Shown: positions 35,381 to 47,817, counted from the stretch's first letter. The stretch: 64,000 bases of DNA from Paramacrobiotus metropolitanus (GCF_019649055.1 NW_026570293.1:62001-126000), one strand, 5' to 3'. The notes: a model not told the origin generated them from the sequence alone. A program made the numbers and translations.

Positions 35381-37773
35381 AGACTGTTGACTGTTTTGCG
35401 CTTGGAGTCAATCGCCTATTATGAAACGACATGCAGTTAAAATATACAATGTACTTACGTGTTGCATTAAAATAATTATACTTTTACTCATGATATAAAT
35501 ACAGTACGAGTACTTATGATTTCCAGTACATCCCAGGGTTTATTATTCCCCGCCGCCACGTGCTTGCACTTGCAGCCTGTCACTGCCTGCAGTCTCAGGC
35601 CGGATTCACGCTGACTTCTATCTATCAGTTTTTCTGTTGAGACACCGCCCAAAACGGCCGGTTTCTTAGCAGTATGCGTGAACGCGGCACGCTTTTCTAA
35701 ATAGATACCTAAATAGGGAGCAGAATTGCGTTCACACAGTCACCTTTGAATAGGTGCAATAAAAGTTATTGTTTAGGGGCTTCCGATAGTCAGCTAGGTC
35801 TGCGTGAACACATGTCGCCTATCTACGTATCTAAGTGAAACGCGAAATTAAAACGGCAAAATCGCAGAACGGTAATTATTTTTTTCACTTCTAATGTTTA
35901 CGAAGATCAAAGATTTAGTACAGTAGTTATAAAAAATGCGAAGCATTAACTGCCACTAGTATCACAGAGCCGCTACGTAAATGAATACGGTACACGGGCC
36001 GGCTTTTAAATATTTAGACATACAGATACTTTAGACAGCATACAGACAAAATTTACTACGTTTTCTTGAATTTGGTACTGAAAATTTCTATGAACTGAAA
36101 ACGCTAAGTACTGGAAGTTTGAAATGTTTTTAGAAACCTTCGGGAGACCAAAACTTTTTTCAAATTGCAGGTAGGAATCTTTGAAAACGCTGGATTTTAT
36201 AAAACTATCAAAAGTATCGAAAACTAAATCTCGAATTAGGAGATTATTTCCAAAAAATAAGGGCGTAGGGATGTACGAAATTACGAATCTATATAACTGA
36301 CACGAGTTTATCCAGTTGGGCTTATTGCTAAATATCTCGGCTTGCCATGCGCCTGATATCGGCTTGCCATTATGCAGCGCTCAGCCGCCCAGGGAGGCTA
36401 TTTGCTACCGTTACAGCGGGCGGGTGCCTATATCGCTGCCTACTGCTACCGTGGGCGGTTGCCAGTTGCCGATACAGCGGGCGGGTGCCTACGTGCCGTG
36501 CAGAGGTAGTAAGCGCTTTATAATAATAATTATTATTTTCGTGCAATATTAAGTGATTGAATTCCATTACAGTAAATTTGCAGTGACACTGGCAGAAGAA
36601 TATGAACTGCACACCACAGTCAATTTACAAAGCAGTGTAAAATGGGCAATGCTTCAATAAATTAACTAATATTACATCACAAAACTTTTATTTTATTTCA
36701 ACTGTCATCACCAACCGGCAACAGCTATTTGTCATAAGCGATAAATTTATTACCTGCAAAGTGCAACCACAAATAATAATACTTACCAGTAAGTACGGCA
36801 CCCAGCGATATTTCCTTCATTAAAACTCTTTCCCAGTTAAATGTTTACAGCGTATACATTGTGTCTGCCAGCTAACGGACTCGAACTAATGATTAATTGG
36901 ATTAATCCGCTAAAAGAATTCGTTTTTAAAAAAATAATTATAAACAAAGATCGCGCGCATTCAAACTGTGTCCGTGCGCTTGTTGCAGTTTTGCCTTTAC
37001 AAGTCTAAAGCAAATGCATGCCTTCGTTTAAAATGTGATCTTTACGCAAATAGGTTGTATGTGCTTTACATGATAAAGTACGGTAATACTTTGCAATGGT
37101 AATTAACGGAGCAAGTTGTCATATCCTGAATCAAAACATCTTTTTAGGTCATCACATAATCATTCTGAAAGCATTTTAACCAGAAATGCGTATATGTCCA
37201 TACACATAGGAACCTCAAGTGGTTCCTATATGTCTTAACCATTGTGCCTACGGAGCAAACGAAAAGGTACCTTTCGATAGGAAAGCACTGTTCAGGCCGC
37301 GCATTGCTATCTATCAATTAAGAGCTAGGTAATTAACGTTAGCATAGGTATGCTGCGTGAACGCAATTTTGGGACCTAATGCAATTAGGTGGTTGTCCCC
37401 GGTTGAACTCACATCCCACTAAGCAATTAAGATAGATAGGTGTACGCGTGAACGGGCCCTCAGAGTCTGCACTCGGCAGTCTGACTGAGTGCGCTGTTTG
37501 TGCATACGTAAAAAGTCTTGTGCTTTTATAATTAAGTACTTATACTTTTCTCGACTCAAAAACCAATTGTGAATTCTGTATTTACAGGTTAATCGCTTTG
37601 ACAATGCATCGTTCTGCATTCGCGTTTGCTATGTTTCTGTGATCTATATTAGCCTCTCTACCCATAGACTGTAAAAATCGAGTTTCTATTTGATTATGAT
37701 GTGAAGAAGATGGAAGAAAACACAACAGTATCATAAAATCACCGTACACCCCAACCCCAGTCCCATCATTCCC
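35381..37773. other. Non-coding stretch with short local duplications
   Basis: No gene is seen. A GC-rich patch at 36340-36510 has short direct repeats (CGGCTTGCCAT twice; TACAGCGGGCGGGTGCCTA at about 36411 and 36472). The rest is AT-rich. Confidence 0.5.
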
Positions 37774-38598
37774 ATGGCTTCCCGGACATTGCCCGTGATT
37801 CCGCCCGAACTGGCTCCCTTCGCTGATAAGATTCGTGCGACAATGAAGGACGCCATAAACATCGAACTACACCCGGATGCAAACCTGCAGCCTTGGCAGA
37901 GCAAAGTAGGCGGAACACCGTACCTCCCTAAATCAGCGGAATATCCCCGCAGCTCTGCGGGCCAGCCATTACGCTTACTGGCGCAAATTAACTTCGCCGA
38001 AACACCGCGTCTCCCGGGCTATCCGGACAAGGGAACCCTCCAGTTCTTCATCGATCCCACGGACAGCTACATGGGAAAGCCTTGGAACACCAATACTGAG
38101 CAAAATTCGTATCGCGTCCTGTATTTCCCGGGCGTCATCGAAGACGCCTCGCAACTGCAGACCGAGATGCCATTCCGCATTGACGATGAGACTATCGTGG
38201 ATGTGGTGTCCGGGACAGAGTCCCCGCTACACTGGCCGCTGGAGAAATACGACGCGTTGAGGATGGAGTTCCAGCCGTTCCAGCAGTACATGACGCGCTG
38301 TGATTACCGTCGGGAGGAGATCTTTGGGGATGATGAGGAGACGTATGACAGCGATGCGGTTCGTGTGTTTCTGCAGGCAGGTGGACACCAGATTGGCGGG
38401 TATCCCTGCTTCACGCAGGACGATCCCCGGAGTGGCAGTGCGGAGCTCCGCGGCTATGAGCTCTTGTTCCAGTTAGACAGTGACGGACCGAACGGCATCT
38501 TATGGGGCGACGGGGGAGTGGCGAATTTCTTTATCCGACCGGAAGATCTGGAGAAACGGGATTTTTCTAAAGTTGATTATCACTGGGATTGTTATTAA
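37774..38598 (+). CDS. DUF1963/YwqG-like protein, intronless, 274 aa
   Basis: The single open frame starts MASRTLPVIPPELAPFADKI. It has the marks of the DUF1963 (YwqG-like) family: an early WQSKVGGTPYLPKSAEYP segment, then PLRLLAQINFAE, GTLQFFIDP, later GGHQIGGYPCFTQDDPR, LLFQLDSDG and the closing GILWGDGGVANFFIRPEDL. The family is best known from bacteria and its biochemical role is not established, so no function is assigned. The protein has family-typical length and no signal peptide or membrane segment, so it is probably cytosolic. It lacks introns, while the MAP7, IMPDH, serpin and CAHS genes in this window have two to seven. It is flanked by two copies of dispersed repeat B. Horizontal acquisition or retroposition are both possible; the sequence alone does not decide. 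Confidence 0.85.
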   Translation: MASRTLPVIPPELAPFADKIRATMKDAINIELHPDANLQPWQSKVGGTPYLPKSAEYPRSSAGQPLRLLAQINFAETPRLPGYPDKGTLQFFIDPTDSYMGKPWNTNTEQNSYRVLYFPGVIEDASQLQTEMPFRIDDETIVDVVSGTESPLHWPLEKYDALRMEFQPFQQYMTRCDYRREEIFGDDEETYDSDAVRVFLQAGGHQIGGYPCFTQDDPRSGSAELRGYELLFQLDSDGPNGILWGDGGVANFFIRPEDLEKRDFSKVDYHWDCY

Positions 38599-38725
38599 TC
38601 GGTGTGTCATGTCGCGATGAGACGCACTATATATAGCTTTTATTTTTTTGTTAGCAGTTAGATGATAATATTGTGAATCATTCGTTGGGCACGGTGTTGA
38701 GATTCCATTTTGTTATTGAGATTTA

Positions 38726-38731
38726 AATAAA
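38726..38731 (+). terminator. Polyadenylation signal AATAAA after DUF1963 gene
   Basis: AATAAA lies 128 bp downstream of the stop codon. It suggests the intronless gene is a normal eukaryotic transcription unit. Confidence 0.5.
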
Positions 38732-39217
38732 TTAAGATCAATCATATAACAAAATTCAAGTGACTGCTAGATGACTTCCAGTGGACTAAACCAGAGTGGA
38801 CTAGCTATTGCAAGCTTGGCGCTCACCGCTTTATATGTACAGTATCCATATTCAGGTACACATCCATATTAAAAAAATTCTAGAAATTTCCTTATTAAGT
38901 CTAGATTACTCAATAAGAAAATTAAAACGACATAACAAGAGATACAGAGGAGACTGGCCAAATCCTACTAAAACCCGGGAATATACGTTAAAAGTTGAGT
39001 AATCACAGTTAAGGAATATTGATGATGAAGAATGTTGATGCCGAAGGCATTTTTTTAAATTTTTTTACACCGGTGCTGTCAATTTAATATTGGCGTAACG
39101 TGGCGTAGTTGTCTAATGGCTTAAGCCAACGCTTTCTAATCTTCCCGCTTACACTTGTGCTTTTGTTTCCGGATGGGCTTGTACGAGTTATATTGAGAGA
39201 ACATGGTACCAAATTAC

Positions 39218-39530
39218 GCCTTAGGTAATGTAAGCAGCGTTTCCGGATGGTAAACGCAATGTACGCGCACAATCAGTGCGTACAAATACGTAAACATTTT
39301 AATTGGTGTAAATCTGCGCCAGTGTGTTGATTTGTGCACCATGGCTGTGGCCGGACATGATACGTACAAGTGAATTTTATCCGAGTACTTCTATCCTGCA
39401 GATGTAGTTTAACGTGCATTTCTATCCAAATCTAGTGCGCCTGCAACATTAAAATGCCGCAGGGGAAGATAAAAATTGTTTTACTTGTTTATTTTGATAT
39501 GTAAATTTCTATATTTTATTAGGTGGTGGC
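39218..39530. repeat. Dispersed repeat B, copy 2 (right of DUF1963 gene)
   Basis: The partner of 35075-35380, in direct orientation. It shares GTTTCCGGATGGTAAAC, TGTACGCGCACAATCAGTGC, AACATTTTAATTG, GCGCCTGCAACA, and GGGGAAGATAAA. It ends about 330 bp before the first clear serpin exon. Confidence 0.7.
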
Positions 39531-39863
39531 CTAATAAAAAAGAGTGCGACACGCATATTATAGGTCTAGTATTCTTAACATATAAGCGCGCAGAAGCATG
39601 AGCTGCTAAAAGTTCGATAAAAGACAAATGTGGCTTTTTTTGCCACAGGATATGCCGATGGAACCGGCAAATCCTTTTGATCCATTACTGCATTCCGTGC
39701 GTCCTCCGGCGACTGCTGACAAAGTACAGCTGCACTTCGGCAGTGTGCACAAGCATTTGTCGCTGGTTAAGACAAACGTCGCCGTTACTCTGACTAGCGA
39801 TTGCTATTATTTGTCCGTTAATTTTGCAGTCGATCACTAGCATTTGTTGTTGTGATTGTGCAG

Positions 39864-42800
39864 AAAACGCTGGTGTAGAGATTACCTATCCCGAGATCAT
39901 GGAGCATCTACGGAAGCCGGCCAACGAGATGGCCTACCGGTTGGTGCGAGGGGCGCGGGATATCATCGTGGAGGAGCGCGGCGATGGTGCCATCGATAAT
40001 GTAGTGCTGTGTCCCTTCTCGTTTCTGACCGGCGTGGCCGGCGTTTATTATCATGCGGCCAACGAGATCTGCCGCAATAAAATGGAAGCCAAACTGGGAT
40101 TTCAGGAGCTCTTCCAGGGACACGGCAAAAAACGGGACGTCCTCATGGCCTTCCGGTAAATGCGCGCGTCTATACAGTGCACCGATTAAAGAACTGAACA
40201 AAATTTATACATAACTTTATACATACATTAAATACATCATACATTACACACATTATATATATATATATGTTATATAAATTATTCCTTATATACATTATAC
40301 GTTAGATTACGTGATTAATTAAGTGAGTGATGTAATGCGTGATGTTGTGTTTGACTTAAATTGTTGTGAACAACCCATTAAAGTCTCTCTCCATTTACAT
40401 TTAGTAATAATAATTATAATAATAGTAATATAAAATTTAAAATTAATTGTACGTACGTAATCGATAAAATTAATGATATACGTACAAAAGTGACAAAGCT
40501 ACGCCCATCCAATATTTTGCCCAAGCCTAGAAAAGGTTTAATTATAGGAATATTTCACGCGGTGAATTCAGCACTTTTTGTCAAGCAATACTTACTTCAT
40601 TACTACGATTTTTACCGTACTTTTATGGATTTGTTCCTGCTTTTTTGTGTGTGCAATAACGGAGAAATTTATGTGGCGGATACTTGCAAAATCTCGCAGC
40701 GTCCTTCAAAAATTTAAAAAGAAGGACAGTACCGAGTCTACCGACCTATGCACTGTGCAAGTTTCTACCATAAATTTTTAATTCTGTTCTTGTTGATGCG
40801 CATTCTGTATCCGCCTTTCTTCCCACTTTCTTCCTACCGAAGAATACAAACAAAAAGATGGGCGCGTCATTACAATGCTGCTGCTGGTAGCCTTGAACTT
40901 GATTGTTACAGCCGATCCTTATGTAACCGTTTTTATACAACCACTCACCGCTGATTTCGGCTGAACAATGCAGTGCCGGCTATATGTTCGCACCGCACCC
41001 TCGGGGCACTTCGTTGGGCCGCCATAATATGCGACGGCTTTTCTCAGCCAGTGTTGTGGTCAGGAATTTTGGTCCTTCACAAACGCCGAAACAATCAAAT
41101 TGAAATCGCTCCAGGCTCTAGCCGAAACGTGCAGGTTAGGCAGGAGCCCTGATAGATAAAGAAAGTATAAGTTTGTCTCGTAATTTCTATCGCATTAACA
41201 CAGTGGTAAACCCAGAGTCACGGGTAACGCCCTAACTGCATAGTACGGCGCGCACCGCCACACTATTTATGCTGTGACATTGCTGTCCATGCATTTGGCA
41301 TGGCTGATGCATGCCAGATATCGATCTAAATTATGAACTATCAATATAATTTCTAAAGTATTAAATCTTGCCCTTTATAAAAAAAAGATACTGTAAATAT
41401 GTAATATCTTTTTAGATATAACCTCAAAAGGTACTATTATGTTTTGAGGCCAGAATTTGTCATAATGGTAGACATAATGCGGTGACAATCGTTCATGCTT
41501 CATAGCCCCACTTTGAGACAAGCTTGTAGACCCGAAACGAAATTATCCCGGTAAATTATACCCAATTCGAGGACATGTACGAAAAATTTCACTTTCGCGC
41601 ACTCATAAATGCTTTTTTGCATTTTTTTTCTGACAGCGATTGGTATATATAGTCTATAGATATATTGGCGTAAAAGGTTGAGCGCACAACATACGTACTC
41701 TGTACATCCAGCTGGGGAAATATATGTTATTACTGTATAAGAAAATTACCAAAAGTGTAAACGCATTCAGTTGTACGTACCAAAAGTCTCACTATGTATC
41801 GCTCTGTTGTACATTTGTATATTATTGTGCACATAAACGCACATAAATATGCAGGTTGTTATAGAAAATTTTTCAAGTTTAAAATGGATTTCAGAAATTT
41901 TAAAATTTATTTTAAAAATCGAAAAGCGTACAGGTGATAACATTATAAAGTTCCATGTCTAATTTAACGGTCGGTATTTTGTAGGGAAGCCATGATGCAG
42001 TTGTCTAAAGATCCGCTGACCAAACGGCGTCGCGTCAGCGTGTATCCCGGCGGCACGGAGGAACTCGAGCAGAAATTCCGGGCCCCTTTCCACATGTACT
42101 TCCTCCACAAGCTCCTGCTGCACAAGGCTCTGGAGACCAGTCCCGAATACCTGCAGGACATCAGCAAGTACCTGCATGTTGAGCACGAATTCGTCGACCT
42201 GAACACCGGCGATCCGCGCCGGCTGCTGCTCGATCTGGAGCGTTCTCTGGGCGAGGTAGACCAGACGGAACTGGACCCGGAAGTCCCGCTGGAGATGGTC
42301 GACGCCGACTATACCGGACTGCGTGCTTTCGTGGCCAATGCGGCGTTCTACACCGCCCACTGGCAGGTACTCATTTTGTATATACAGCACTTAATCGATG
42401 TACGTATTTTGTTTGGATTTGGGTGTTTGCTTTCTTGAAAAGTAAATCTGCTCACAGTAGACCCCACTTTTGAGTGATGCCTTCTCCTTCAAGGTTGGGG
42501 TTGTAATGGTTTAACGTCCGCACACATTCAGGACAAGAGCCCAATTCGAGGCAGCAGCAATATTATAATCAGTACTCGCATTAATTTTATCAGTTTAAAC
42601 TTTCACCTTAAGTATTTCAGACAGCTTACAATAAATTCCAAATTATCGAGATTTCTTTTTTACATTTTTTAAAAGAAGTGACCCGGTACGTAAATGGCAC
42701 TATCTTCGCGAGCAAACACGAAAACTTCGCCGCCGCGCTCCCCCATATATTATTTCGCATAATTATATTGATGACTCTTGTATCCAGATGATTTAATTTG

Positions 42801-45800
42801 TACTTTGACTTCTGTCTACAACAGATCATTTTAGGTGCATATATTTGTGAAGAATTTTACACCAAACGTTGACGTTAAAGTACAGTGTACATCGAGCGTA
42901 AGCTGGCGCTGGTAAAGTGATTATTTCCGGTTGATATGTGTATTTTCAAGAAGTACACGAGACAGCCATTTATCTTGTACTTTTTTTGCAGCCAAATCTT
43001 CTCAATGTAATAATATTAAGCGAATCTTTCTGATCCAGAAACCATTTTCTGAAATTTGTTCGTGCGAAAAATCGTCCACGCACCTTGATACTAATGAAAA
43101 ATTTCTCTGTCGTGCCAGGTGCCGTTCGACCGCAATCTGACATACTGGGGCAGTTTCTACACGGAGACCGGCGCTCTGCAACAAGCCAAGTTCATGACAC
43201 TAACCTACGAATTCCCGTATTACGAGGACATGTCGAAGGAGTGCTGCATGCTGGAGCTGCCGTACTACGAGAACAGCGCCTCCCTCATCCTGGTTATGCC
43301 CTGCGACTTCAACCGCCACGGCGACGGCAGCCACTATAACAACAAACTGCGCCATAAATCCGTGGACGATATGACGCGCTTCCTCACCGTGGAAGACCGC
43401 CGGGATTTCAACATGCATAAACGCATGCGCACCGTCCAGCTGGCGCTGCCCAAATTCTTCGTGCAGTGCACCTTCGGGATTCATTCGCTGCTGAAGGAAC
43501 TCGGCTGCCAGGATACCATTAAGGACGACGCCGGTTACGAGCAGCTGAGTGGAAATAATGAACCGGTTAGGGTCGGTGAAGGCTTCCACAAGGCCGCTAT
43601 TGGTCAGTACAGAATCCAAATGTATATGATACCTATATCTATATATAAATATTTACATATATATAAATATTCTGTATATAAATATTTGGTTTTTGTGGCA
43701 GCGTATAAGTGTAGTGATTCAGCGCGGAAATGCGGCTTCCGTTTTCGGTGCTGTTGCTTGTTCTAAAGTACTGGAAGAGTTATTTTATTTGTTCTAGCCA
43801 GCTGACATTTTGAGCTTAAGTGAGAATGGCATTCTGCTTGTACAAGTGTATTAAGAAAACTATACAATATTTACAAGTAAATTTAACCAGATATTAAATA
43901 TTTACATGTAGTTAAATAATTTATATTTTGTTTAAATATTTACTTGTAAATTAAATCCACATGTATATCTATATACAAATATATTGACATAATACACGCA
44001 CCGCGTGTACTATGACCAACCTGACCGCAGTCAGCAGAGAAGGAACTCTGGAGATTGGTGTTGGTTCTGTTGCCTACTTCCGCAGACAACAGGTGCCACA
44101 AACCACACTCTCACCACACTACAGGAATACCACACAGTAACTTCCGCCTAGGTACACACTACTGCTTTCCCTAAACGAAGGTCACTCACAGCACAAACAC
44201 CAACAGGACTAAGATGATGTTACTCGTTTTAATCTTATTGATGTTCACTCCAACTCAGTCACACCGTAACTACTGAATGCTAGCCGACGACGAAGCGCAG
44301 CTTCTGATCGGAGGCTACCGATAAGAACGGAGGCTACCGGATCATACGTCATCGCTAGTACAACCGGGAACACTCGTACAAACGCACAGTAAAGTCATAC
44401 AACATAATCCCAATTATGTCAATATACATGTAAATTTATTCTTCGCCGTATTGTATTACAAAGTAATTTCCGCTTAAATACGAAGTATCTATTAAAATGG
44501 CTGGCTCGACGTATTAATGCTTAATTAAAAATAATAGTCTTGTTAGACAAAAATAATTGCTACACATTAATTTGGGTGGTAGAACGTATATACCGGGTGG
44601 CTGAACAAAATGGCGGGCTCCGTTTTTAATGTGTCGCTCGAAAACCTCTCGTCCCACCGTTAACTCCTTGGAATCGTTAGATAGACAATTTTATTGGCTA
44701 TTTAAAACAGCAAAACGTTTACAAAAAACATTAGCGGTACTCGTTTTAAATGGTGTCAACTAAAGTCATGTCGAAATATATTTTGGCCAGCTCCCAAAAC
44801 TTAGAATCTCACGGCATTTCTTTCCCGCAAGGACGTTTTGAATATTTTCAACCATTTCGTCTAGAAAAATTTGCCTTCTTTCAGTAGTAAAAAAGTTCTG
44901 GACATGCTGCATGCGCTCAACGAGTTATTCCGCAGCGCACTTTTTGACTTTTCTAAAAAATGCCGATTTTTAATTTGATTTGTATGGGCATTTTTTTTAA
45001 ATTTTTGGCTGCACGAGAGGATGCAGCAAAAAATGCCGGTTTAAGTTTTATATGTAGCTAGCACATTGCCCTTGCAGGAATAAGACCGAACTAGATAAGC
45101 CCTTTAAACAGTGACCAGCAATTAGCTTTCAAAAACCCTGCTTGCGAATTTCATGAGAGTTACTCGTTCGGACGCTAGATTATTCCTTGTATTGGCCAAA
45201 CGCAGTTGCTGAAATTTTGCTGATCCCTACAGTAGAAAAACTACAAACAACCCCTCTATCCGAAATAGTAACGTGAGGTACATAAATGTCCTTAACCGAA
45301 CAGCAGCAATTTTTGTTTAAAAATGGGTAAATTCGAATATTCGTTTCCTGGCCAACCGCAATCCTGCCTACTTTTTCGAAACAATTAATAAAAAAAGTCA
45401 AACGTTTGTATATTGTCAGTTTAATTTCACTTACATATGCTGAAAACATTGCTCTTTCGAATGAAATAAAAACGATGTCAGTCAAGCATCTGGCAGACCC
45501 AGCGCGCTCTGGTAAAACAGACCGCCATTTTGTTCAGCCACCCGGTACTTGAGTACGTAAATCTGTGCGTTCAAACGCCCTTTTGCTGTTGACAGAAGTG
45601 GACGAGGACGGGACGTTTGTGGACCAGAAGGGCTCGCTGAAACTGACCTCCCCACCGGATGTCTACGGCGGCAAGACCGACGGTCGTGACCATCCCCACC
45701 AGTCGCACGATTACGGACCGAAGCAGGTCAGCAAGAGCCCCAGCAGCAAGGAAAAGGTTCATCTGGTCTTCGACCGGCCATTCCTCTTCGATGTTCGCCA

Positions 45801-45849
45801 CAACCGCTCCGGACTGTTTGTCTTCTCCGGATACATTGCCTGTCCCTAA
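39864..45849 (+). CDS. Serpin-family protein, at least 5 exons, probably non-inhibitory
   Basis: Serpins fold around a reactive-centre loop (RCL). Supported exons: 39864-40155, 41985-42366, 43119-43602, 45596-45849, all GT-AG and in phase. A first exon must precede 39864 (phase 1). A frame from ATG 39652 (MPMEPANPFDPLL) using a weak donor at 39743 is possible but unproven. Marks in order: VVLCPFSFLTGVAGVYYHAA (helix B 'SP-S' region), FVANAAFYTAHWQ (strand 3A), CCMLELPYYENSASLILVMP (strands 2B/3B), VQLALPKFFVQCTFGIHSLL (helix I region), hinge HKAAIEVDEDGT, and the C-terminus FDRPFLFDVRHNRSGLFVFS. The hinge continues FVDQKGSL instead of small Ala residues. About 50 residues separate hinge and C-terminus, some 20 more than usual, with a His/Lys/Ser-rich insert. 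That argues against protease inhibition by loop insertion. Introns hold transposon fragments. Confidence 0.88.
41169..41531. mobile_element. Eroded MITE, TACAAGCTTGTC family, in serpin intron
   Basis: The left end TATAAGTTTGTCTCGTAATTT and the right end (ACAAGCTTGTA at about 41520-41531) form a short imperfect inverted repeat. The interior matches 31205-31420. It is non-autonomous and old. Confidence 0.5.
41575..41850. repeat. Relic arm of the TTAA fold-back element
   Basis: This is recognisably the same sequence as an arm of 33814-34457: GACATGTACGAAAA, TTTCGCGCACTCATAAA, TTGGCGTAAAA, AGCGCACAACAT, CGCATTCAGTTGTACGTACC, AAAAGTCT. The partner arm is not evident here. A third weaker trace (GAAGTGACCCGGTACGTAAA) lies at about 42674-42740 in the next intron. 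Confidence 0.6.
44593..45545. mobile_element. TA-flanked DNA transposon relic, 953 bp, in serpin intron 4
   Basis: Perfect 24-bp terminal inverted repeats (start CCGGGTGGCTGAACAAAATG) are flanked by TA on both sides (44591-44592 and 45546-45547), as expected for the Tc1/mariner superfamily. The interior has only broken open frames (for example minus-strand 45180-45485), in which I do not recognise a transposase. It is probably a decayed or internally deleted copy. The element ends about 50 bp from the last serpin exon. Confidence 0.8.
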
Positions 45850-47523
45850 GGGCATCTAATTAAGCCTGTATTGTCATTGTGTGCACGATACTGTATTTCA
45901 CGCTCATCAGTCGACAGTACCTGATTTTCAGCTGTTGTTAAAATGTGTTTGCCGGCGCGGTCGGTGCTTTTAGCGACACCGCAAATGATTAAATATAGTA
46001 AAAATAATTATTACGTTTATTTTCGCTGCCCTTCGTGGGTCGTATTAAAATAACTCAGTGACGCTAAGTTTCGTGTGTCTGTGTATGTGTGTTAAATAAA
46101 AGTTAAAACGTAGTAAAAGTCTTTCAAACTGATGGCATGTTTTCTAAATAATATATTAGCATTTAGAAAAAGTCCTACGCGGTCATTATCCATATGACAG
46201 TTACAGTGCGTAATGTTACGCATTATTACGACATTAGTACTTGCAAACAATAAAGCTACGTATAGTGAAACAAAACGTCATTTGAGCCAACTTTGAGTAG
46301 TTGTTAATCCATTAAGAAACAAACCAACAGTTTGAACTTTGAACTTACGGAATTTACCAAATTTAGGAAATATAAAAATACGGTTCACTAGGGAAGTGCA
46401 CCGCTTTTAGCACTGTTAGACCGAAGTAAACAAAAAAACTGCTGCAGAACGGGAAAAACTGCAAATTTATATAACCAACCATTTAACCAGTAACTAACCA
46501 TTTAACCAGTTCCCGTTCGACTATCACCACCATCACCGACACCAATACTGTAACCAGTCCACTACTATCCAGCAACTAGAACAATATCACTAACTATCAT
46601 TACCCGAATCAACTGAATTGTGATATTACCCATAATGCAATATACATAGTCAAGTACTTACTATAGTGTGAGGAGGACTGGTAACCTACCGTTTGACGTC
46701 ATCACTCTCGCATACACGGGAAGGCGCCTGCCATGGTGACAGATGCGCGTTTTTTACGGTTTTTGTCAGTTTTCTCAGCATATTTCTTTTCTCTTCTATT
46801 TCTAGCCCCTCATGTTTGGGTTTCTAAATTCAATATGATCTGTTAAAATATCAGAAAGCTTTAGAGGAGAAAGGAACTGAGAATATCTTTAAAAAGGGAC
46901 AATAAAATCTGTGGGCCTATGGTAAGCAATAGCACACCAGTGCATTCTGTATGCGACAGTGATGACGTAGTCGACCGTTGCAGAGTCGCTTCCCAGTCCT
47001 CTACCTATAGTAAGTTCTTGACATAGTATATCTTGCCTCGACATACAGCTTCTACAGTAAATACACCTGGAAAAATGAACACCTGCCTAAATTCTTACAT
47101 TTAAATGTTTTTATTAACCGAGACCGAAGAAACAACAGAGTATATAAGCCACCCTGCTAGTTCTCATGCAGTTCTGCTAACAGTTTATTTTAAATGCTAA
47201 CAGTTTTATTTAAAGTAACATCCGTACATGTGATATAGAGTATCTGTACAGAGAAAAGATGTCAAACAATTTTTACCAAGCGAAAACCTGCCACCCTGCA
47301 GCACGAAGATGGCTAAATGTAAAGGCTGTAAAACGATTAATTGATCTAAACAAAACTGGGATAATTTCCCTCTGCCTTTTAAATACCGTGGTGTAATTGA
47401 CTCACTCTTGAGAGAAATTTTGCCGGGTGGTGTATATGTAGTTACCCGGTTGCCTGGGTTTCGCGTCGGTTAACGGGCCAGGGACTTGTGCTGTGCTGAA
47501 CGGTGCTGTTAAGGCAAAGGGTG
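45850..47523. other. Intergenic stretch, no gene seen
   Basis: The serpin 3' region, then AT-rich DNA without recognisable exons. GTATATAAGCCACCC near 47148 resembles a TATA-type core promoter on the plus strand, but I see no clear gene directly downstream of it. Confidence 0.4.
46095..46100 (+). terminator. Polyadenylation signal AATAAA after serpin
   Basis: AATAAA about 250 bp downstream of the serpin stop codon; it is the first good signal on this strand. Confidence 0.45.
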
Positions 47524-47817
47524 CTACTCCCTGTCGGTGAGGTCGTGGAGTGGAACCGCTTCATTATTTGCATTCGCACCAGCCGCTTCGGGCTCATAAC
47601 CATGATTCTGCCGTTCTTTGCGTTGTTGGCACCATTTGTAGATGTGATAGGCACACCACGGAACGGCAGTTATAATGGCCCCAATGACAGCGCCAATGCC
47701 GCCAGAGACTGTGTCCTGAAGCACGTCGATCCAGAAATCGTCTTCACAGCTTGGCGTCGATAGCCGTGCAGTGGCCGAGGAATTCGAACAATCGCATATA
47801 AAGTTCACTTCGCTCAT
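47524..47817 (-). CDS. Small single-pass membrane protein, 97 aa
   Basis: This intronless frame has an acidic Cys-containing N-terminal part (MSEVNFICDCSNSSATARL) and one hydrophobic segment at about residues 36-55 (SGGIGAVIGAIITAVPW), Gly/Ala-rich like packed transmembrane helices. A basic stop-transfer stretch follows (YKWCQQRKERQNH), then a polar tail ending LHDLTDRE. The charge pattern suggests N-out/C-in topology. No family is recognised. It may be a complete small gene or one exon of a larger one. The ORF is GC-richer than its flanks, which supports coding. Confidence 0.45.
   Translation of the reverse strand: MSEVNFICDCSNSSATARLSTPSCEDDFWIDVLQDTVSGGIGAVIGAIITAVPWCAYHIYKWCQQRKERQNHGYEPEAAGANANNEAVPLHDLTDRE

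Noticed and set aside
45180-45485. 101-codon minus-strand frame tested as a transposase remnant
   Set aside because: No DDE/DDD motif or helix-turn-helix could be recognised; it is kept only as part of the decayed element.
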